Source: Arcanobacterium_A hippocoleae_A
GTDB taxonomy: Bacteria > Actinomycetota > Actinomycetes > Actinomycetales > Actinomycetaceae
Direction: 5' to 3' (one strand)
Assembly (NCBI GenBank): GCA_040360365.1
Contig: CP136412.1
Length of the DNA: 64,000 bases
Of the stretch, positions 59,905-64,000 are shown one piece after another. A model generated the notes under the pieces. That model made no database searches. It was not told where the DNA came from and was given only the letters and a program-made list of their open reading frames with translations. Numbering within the stretch: the first letter of the stretch is position 1; every line of letters begins with the position of its first letter. Position numbers and translations under genes: made by a program.

Positions 59905-61954
59905 TCAAAGTTTGAGTTGGTAGTTCATGGTTAGTTCTGCTTCATAGTTTTCTATAGGTTCTTCTGGGATTCCTGAAATTGTGCATGTGCTTTTGCTTGG
60001 ATTGTAGGTGACGGTCAGCCCTTTGGATAGGTTATTGGCTTTTATAGATATATTTGCAGCGTTTTCGCTGTTGTGGATTTTTATTTCGAGTGGGTCAATG
60101 GGTATTCCGGCACTGCCGTTGATTGGCTGGATTTCACCAAAATATGGTGCGGCTGTTACTAGGGTTTCATTTTCTTGAAGAATATCGAAAGCTGCTGGTA
60201 TTTCATCGTCTTCAATAGTGATACTAACTGTGCTTTTGGTTTTTAATGGTGTCTTGGCTGGGGTGTATGTGAATGGTGCGGAATTATTTGGTGGGGTAGA
60301 TTTATTTGCTAAGAATGGTTTTACTCCGCGTAGGATGTAGATGCATTTTTTCGTGTCAAGCCGACCGATTTCATCTAGTGATAATAGGTCACGTGCGAGC
60401 CGTTTTTCGGATTTTGAGTAAGAGCCGCTGCGTCCTTTTGAAATTGAAGTGTCTGTGGTTTGGATAGTTTGTTTTCCAAGTATTTTTGAGACGTATTCGG
60501 TAGTTGATTTTTCGTTACCTCCAAGGAAAAGAAAAGAATCGCAGTTACCGACGATGGTTTCCCAATCGTCTTTGTATAGCGCTTTTCCTTGTGCGAAGTT
60601 TTGTAGAATGATTATGGTTGAGAGCCAGCGGGAGCGCATTACAGCAATTTTGCGTTCAAATGAAGGGATTTTGCCAATATTTGCAAATTCATCCATTAGG
60701 CATTGGATTGGTATTTTAAGATGTCCGTCTGGATTATGGTCGGCTTGGTAAATGTTGGTTTCAAAGAATATTTCGTAAAAGATTGAAATTAGGAATTTGA
60801 ATGCGGCATGGGTGTCTGGAATGACTAGAAAAAGAGCGGTTTTTCTTTGCCTACTGTGTCAAGATTGATTGTGTCTGCTGCTAAAATATTTCTAATTTGG
60901 GTCATGTGTAGTGGTGCTAAGCGCACTCCTAGTGAAATGATGACGGACTTTTGGTTTCTCCCGCGCCTTGCATGTAGGTGTTGTATTGTGCGTGGGCAAA
61001 GCGTAGAAGGTTTAGTGCTGAAAGTGCTTGATTATTCCAGTTATGGAGTCCTTCATCTGATTCGCTGATTATTTCTTTGACTGCTTCAAAAACTAGGTCT
61101 ACTTCAGACATGGAGGTTTCATCCTGTTCTGACGCTTGCATTTTAGCGAGCATATCTACCACGTTATTTAGAGTACCGTTACTGCCGTTTATTGCATATT
61201 CATAGGAAATGAGAGCGGTAAGTAAGGCGCGTTCTGCTTTTTCCCAAAAGCTATCCGAGCCCGCGGGTTTAGAGCCGTTAGTATTGGCAATAAAATTTTC
61301 GGTCAGGACTGTGCAGTCTACTTCAGGTTGGGCAGGGTTGAAATATGTGAGCGGGTTAAATTTATCTGATGTGGCAAAATCGATTAGGTTTAAGCATCTG
61401 ATTTTATAGCCATGATCGAGCAGGTGCCAGGCGCAATCTCTTAAAAGTTCTCCTTTCGGATCGGTAATTACAAAGGAAGATGCTTTAGCGAAAATGTTTG
61501 GTTTTACAAGAGATCTTGTTTTGCCAGATCCAGATCCTCCGAGGCATAAAAGGTTGAGATTACGTTGAGTTACGTGCGAGTTAATATTGAGCCAGTGTTC
61601 ATTGGTAATTTTTATGCATTGGTTCTCGATTTTTGTAGCGAAAGGTTTAAAGTCTTTGGGTGTTCCCCATTTGGCTGACCCGTGTTCTTCGCCTTGTCGG
61701 CGCTCTGCTTTTCCTGCATGGTGATAAATCCATGTGAGTGCTATCGCTAGTAGCGTGCCTGCTCCTGCTAGCAAATCTGGTGTGTCTAAAGAAAAATGGG
61801 TAGGGTTGGAAAAGTCTGCAAGTGAGTTATCTAAAACGGCGGTAATATCCTTTCCTGTGGCAATATTTGTGCGTATTTGGAAGGATATTTTGTTTGCAGT
61901 ATAGAAAGTGATTAGGCTACAAATAATTACGAAAATAGTTTTAATATTCTTCAC
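59905..61954 (-). CDS. virD4: VirD4/TcpA-type coupling protein with Ig-like C-terminal tail (two frameshifts)
   Basis: This coupling ATPase delivers DNA to the mating channel. Two N-terminal helices (TIFVIICSLITFYTANKI; LLAGAGTLLAIALTWIYHH) precede Walker A LLCLGGSGSGKTRSLVKPN and Walker B CLMDEFANIGKIPSFERK. Adding one base at each of the plus-strand T4 60949-60952 and T5 60840-60844 restores TKKSVIISLGVRLAPLHM and KEKTALFLVIPDTHAAFKF, giving about 683 residues. After the ATPase the protein carries an extra ~80-residue beta-rich segment (GIPIDPLEIKIHN, GLTVTYNPSKSTCTISGIP) that resembles the He_PIG Ig-like repeat of surface proteins. The start is GTG 61954. It leads no other gene on its strand before the terminator. 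Confidence 0.87.
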
Positions 61955-61990
61955 TAGATTTTTCTACTTTCTTAATTTTTATGAAACTTT

Positions 61991-62430
61991 TTAATGATTT
62001 AAATGATTTCGTTGCTTGTTTTTCGTCTCGATTTTCGCTTGCAGCAAGCCTAGTAATTGACTACGGTTTTGGATGTTGAATCGAGTATTTTCCAAATCTG
62101 GATCATGACTATCATTTTGGGGAAGCTGATTCAATTCCGATTCGTGTAGGGTATCTGGGAGATTTTCTTCGTCTTTGAAATGTGGATATTGTAAATATTT
62201 TTTTCGATACTTAAAAGATTTTGGAGGCAGTTATCATCAAAATCGGAGATAATCGTCATGGTAGGAGAAACATATAGTATGCCTTCTTCGATTTGTGCCT
62301 GATTTACTGCTATTTCAATCCATTCAGTATCTTCTGCTTCAATTTCTGGCCATGATTTTTCTGGCCATGATTTTTCATATTTTGGTACGCTTTGCCCGTT
62401 TTTAGAGAAAATGTATATTTGTTCATCCAT
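61991..62430 (-). CDS. Unrecognised acidic protein (frameshifted)
   Basis: The corrected product is about 146 residues and very acidic. It begins MDEQIYIFSKNGQSVPKYE and contains a tandem KSWPE repeat. One base added to the plus-strand T7 run 62198-62204 turns a short tail into SIEKKYLQYPHFKDEENLPD, DTLHESELNQLPQNDS and a Lys/Gln/Asn-rich end, an open frame to 61991. No known family. It overlaps the upstream small gene as ATGGATGA and precedes virD4, so it travels with the transfer operon. Its 3' part contains one copy of the 25-base repeat (62070-62094). Confidence 0.6.
62070..62094 (+). repeat. 25-bp exact repeat, copy 2 (in acidic protein gene)
   Basis: Second copy of the 25-base string found in virB4. 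Here it lies antisense to the reading frame of the acidic protein gene, which reads LENTRFNIQ over it. Confidence 0.85.
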
Positions 62431-62680
62431 CGTCTGTGCCTTTAAATGTTTCGATTGCTGCATGTTTTGCGTATACCGTTTTATCTTCTAGGTGTCCGAA
62501 AATCAGTAGCGTGTCACCTTTAGATAATCCTTGTGCTTGTAAATGTTTAGCTAAAGGGATATTGGTGATTCGCAGGTTTAGTTGTTTTTGTGTGTGTGGG
62601 TGAATAATTGTTGCCCGTCCTTGTTTAGGATCTAGCACGTAGGCGGAATTGAGTGTTGCGATCAGCGCTATTTGTGCCAT
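62423..62680 (-). CDS. Small unrecognised protein
   Basis: This 85-residue protein is beta-rich, with the end GDTLLIFGHLEDKTVYAKHA that would fit a small OB-fold or DUF of the kind linked to ardC genes. I see no catalytic motif. ATG 62678-62680 is also used by the ArdC stop (TAATG after the frame correction). It is co-transcribed between ardC and the acidic protein. Function unknown. Confidence 0.6.
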   Translation of the reverse strand: MAQIALIATLNSAYVLDPKQGRATIIHPHTQKQLNLRITNIPLAKHLQAQGLSKGDTLLIFGHLEDKTVYAKHAAIETFKGTDDG

Positions 62681-63788
62681 TATCTTCCCCTGCTTGTAAC
62701 GGTTTTAGTGATTTCTGGGGTTTTTCTTTCTCAATATTTTGTGGCTGTGTTTTCAAAATAGATAGATCAGTTTTCAGTTCTGCAGTTTCGATACTCTGAT
62801 TTTGTGCTAGTCCTTGATGTGGTGCTATTTCATCGATTAAGGGAAGTACGTGTTCAGATACGCGACTGAATGCTTCGCATATTTGCTCTGTTTTGCTTTC
62901 GCCATTCCAGCTTGCAATGTATGTAGCTGATGTATCGGTTAGGCATTGATCTGATATTCCGGCAAGTGCGCAGGTGAGGAATGCAAAAGTTTCAGCTTCT
63001 AGTTCGTATAGCGAGCGGCGTTTTTGATAGTCGGCAATTCCTGTATGCATTATGGCGTGCCCGATTTCATGAGCCAGAGTGCGGAGCTGACTTGCTTGAC
63101 TCATGCGCGAGTCAATCACAATTCTGTGCGAATCGTGAGAGTTGTTGTAGGCGTGGAAACCATTTTCTGAGCCTGCAAATTGATTAGCATCGAAAATGAT
63201 TTCAATATTTTTAAATTGTTTAGATACGTATTGGATGAGTTTTTCTTTTAATTCTCCGGTTTCAAAATCCATTTTTCGGCTAGCTTGAGAGGCAATGCTG
63301 CGCATTTGTTCAGTATCGTCCGTTCCGTCTATGCGAGTTGTGGAGAAAATATCGAAAACTGGGGTTGGTTTTACTCCTACGAAACAGGTGTAGTGTTTAT
63401 CGTCGTATCCATCACTTACTCGTCCTTGGTTTAAATCTTCAAGGTATTCTTGAGATATTTTTCCTTTGGGAGGTAATTCTTTTTGAACTGTTATTGGCGC
63501 GAAAATACGCATTGCTTTTGCGCCCTTTTTCACTTTCCGTCCCTGATGTTGCCATGCTTTGAAACCATTGACTTGAGTTGCGTTTTGAGCAATTAAAAGC
63601 ATTTGATTCTTGGGAGAATATTTTGAAAAGTTATGCTTGATTAAAGGTCTAAAAAGTTTTGTCCAGCCCTGGATAGAAGTGATTTTTTCGATTTTGGTTG
63701 TTAATAATTCTTCAAGTTCTTTAACTTGGGTTTCGCGTTTTTCTCTAAGGTCTTGTTTTTGTGCTTCGGTGTGTTTACGGTTTGCCAT
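62680..63788 (-). CDS. ardC: ArdC-like antirestriction protein with zincin domain
   Basis: The N-terminal domain of about 115 residues matches ArdC (single-strand DNA binding): NFSKYSPKNQMLLIAQNATQ, GFKAWQHQGRKVKKGAKAMR. A zinc metallopeptidase-like domain follows, with the exact LRTLAHEIGHAIMH (HEIGH) motif and ELEAETFAFLTC nearby. The C-terminal ~60 residues are Gln/Glu/Lys rich. As written it ends at 62625, overlapping the next gene by 56 bases; one base added to the plus-strand C4 run 62687-62690 ends it at 62680 with a TAATG junction. It probably protects incoming DNA from host restriction. It lies at the outer end of the virD4 operon. Confidence 0.87.
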
Positions 63789-63806
63789 AATATTTCTTCC
63801 TTAATT

Positions 63807-64000
63807 TTAGATTTTGTCGATTTTTGGTGCTTGCTTCGGGCTGGTCTGAGTAAGAGATTTATTTACTACCGGTTTGTTTGCATATTTTTCTTGCACGCGA
63901 TTCTTAATCGTTGATTTCAGATCGGAAAGTTTTTCTTTCCGGTTTATCCTTTTTCCAGCCGTGCTTGGGCTTGTGTTAATCCCTGCTTGACGCTATCTAC
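63807..64000 (-). CDS. C-terminal fragment of an unrecognised protein (frameshifted, cut by window end)
   Basis: This is the end of a minus-strand gene that continues past the window. With one base added in the plus-strand T5 run 63951-63955 it reads VDSVKQGLTQAQARLEKRIN, then RKEKLSDLKSTIKNRVQEK, a charged, helical, Lys/Gln-rich tail. The position next to ardC and the T4SS operon would suit the C-terminus of a relaxase or accessory mobilisation protein, but nothing in the visible part proves it. Confidence 0.5.

Larger units (their letters stand above)
45924..64000. mobile_element. Integrative conjugative-type element, left part
   Basis: From the 3' side of the initiator tRNA gene to the window end, gene content and base use change together. 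There is a phage-type repressor, small DNA-binding proteins, a replication-initiator-like gene with iterons, sortase-type surface proteins, and a full Maff2-PrgI-VirB4-CHAP-VirB6 secretion set with VirD4 and ArdC on the opposite strand. Coding is T/G rich on +, unlike the chromosomal part. tRNA 3' ends are common integration sites. The right end, integrase and relaxase are not in the window, so the exact boundary and the direct repeats cannot be shown. An integrated plasmid is the alternative. Confidence 0.75.

Noticed and set aside
1..64000. Reading the broken genes as true pseudogenes of a decaying genome
   Set aside because: The breaks are almost all net -1 in homopolymers, catalytic motifs are intact on both sides, and there are few in-frame stops elsewhere. 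Essential genes are affected at the same rate as element genes.
63807..64000. Calling the truncated right-edge gene a relaxase
   Set aside because: Only a charged helical tail is visible; no relaxase motif is in the window.

Overview
The window looks like a chromosome segment from a moderate-GC member of the Actinomycetota, with an Actinomycetaceae-like gene set. Markers include a WhiB/WhmD regulator, a DUF3499 protein, a TIGR03089 protein, a PPA1309-family protein, a UvrD helicase with an HRDC tail (UvrD2), a UPF0182 membrane protein and an actinobacterial-style complex I operon. I cannot name the species.

Layout. 1-13738: the 3' part of nuoD, then nuoE-nuoN, all on + and mostly joined by 1-4 base stop/start overlaps. 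The operon runs straight into a polyprenyl diphosphate synthase (13735-14746), which fits making the menaquinone side chain for complex I. 15103-17919: secA. 18099-20073: divergent SpoIIM-like and RDD membrane proteins. 20179-27178: the WhiB neighbourhood (DUF3499, zincin-like protein, DUF5719, large glycosyltransferase, whiB). 27248-29718: TIGR03089 protein and a polysaccharide deacetylase. 30006-45517: trpS, uvrD2, glgX, a zinc-metalloprotease-family protein, a PDZ/Lon-type protease, a PPA1309 protein, a ThiF-like protein and a UPF0182 protein. 45850-45923: initiator tRNA-Met.

From the tRNA to the window end the base composition becomes more A+T and T/G rich and the genes become those of a conjugative element. 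In order: a phage-type repressor with candidate operators, small DNA-binding proteins, a replication-initiator-like protein whose own coding sequence carries iteron dyads, a coiled-coil/Pro-rich membrane protein, a thioester/VaFE-type surface adhesin and a small Pro-rich wall protein (both with L-x-K-T-G sorting motifs), then a type IV secretion set: Maff2-like pilin-like protein, PrgI, VirB4, an RCC1-repeat membrane protein, a CHAP hydrolase and a VirB6-like protein. On - follow VirD4 with an unusual Ig-like tail and ArdC. No integrase or recognisable relaxase lies inside the window, so the element is probably cut off at the right edge.

An overriding feature is about 38 apparent single-base frameshifts. 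Almost all have a net shift of -1 and sit in short homopolymers, and they hit otherwise well conserved housekeeping and element genes alike. Adding one base to the run restores the family sequence, and often a classic ATGA/TAATG gene junction. I read these as homopolymer under-calls in the assembly, not gene decay. I therefore annotate frame-corrected genes across their full span and give each suspect site.
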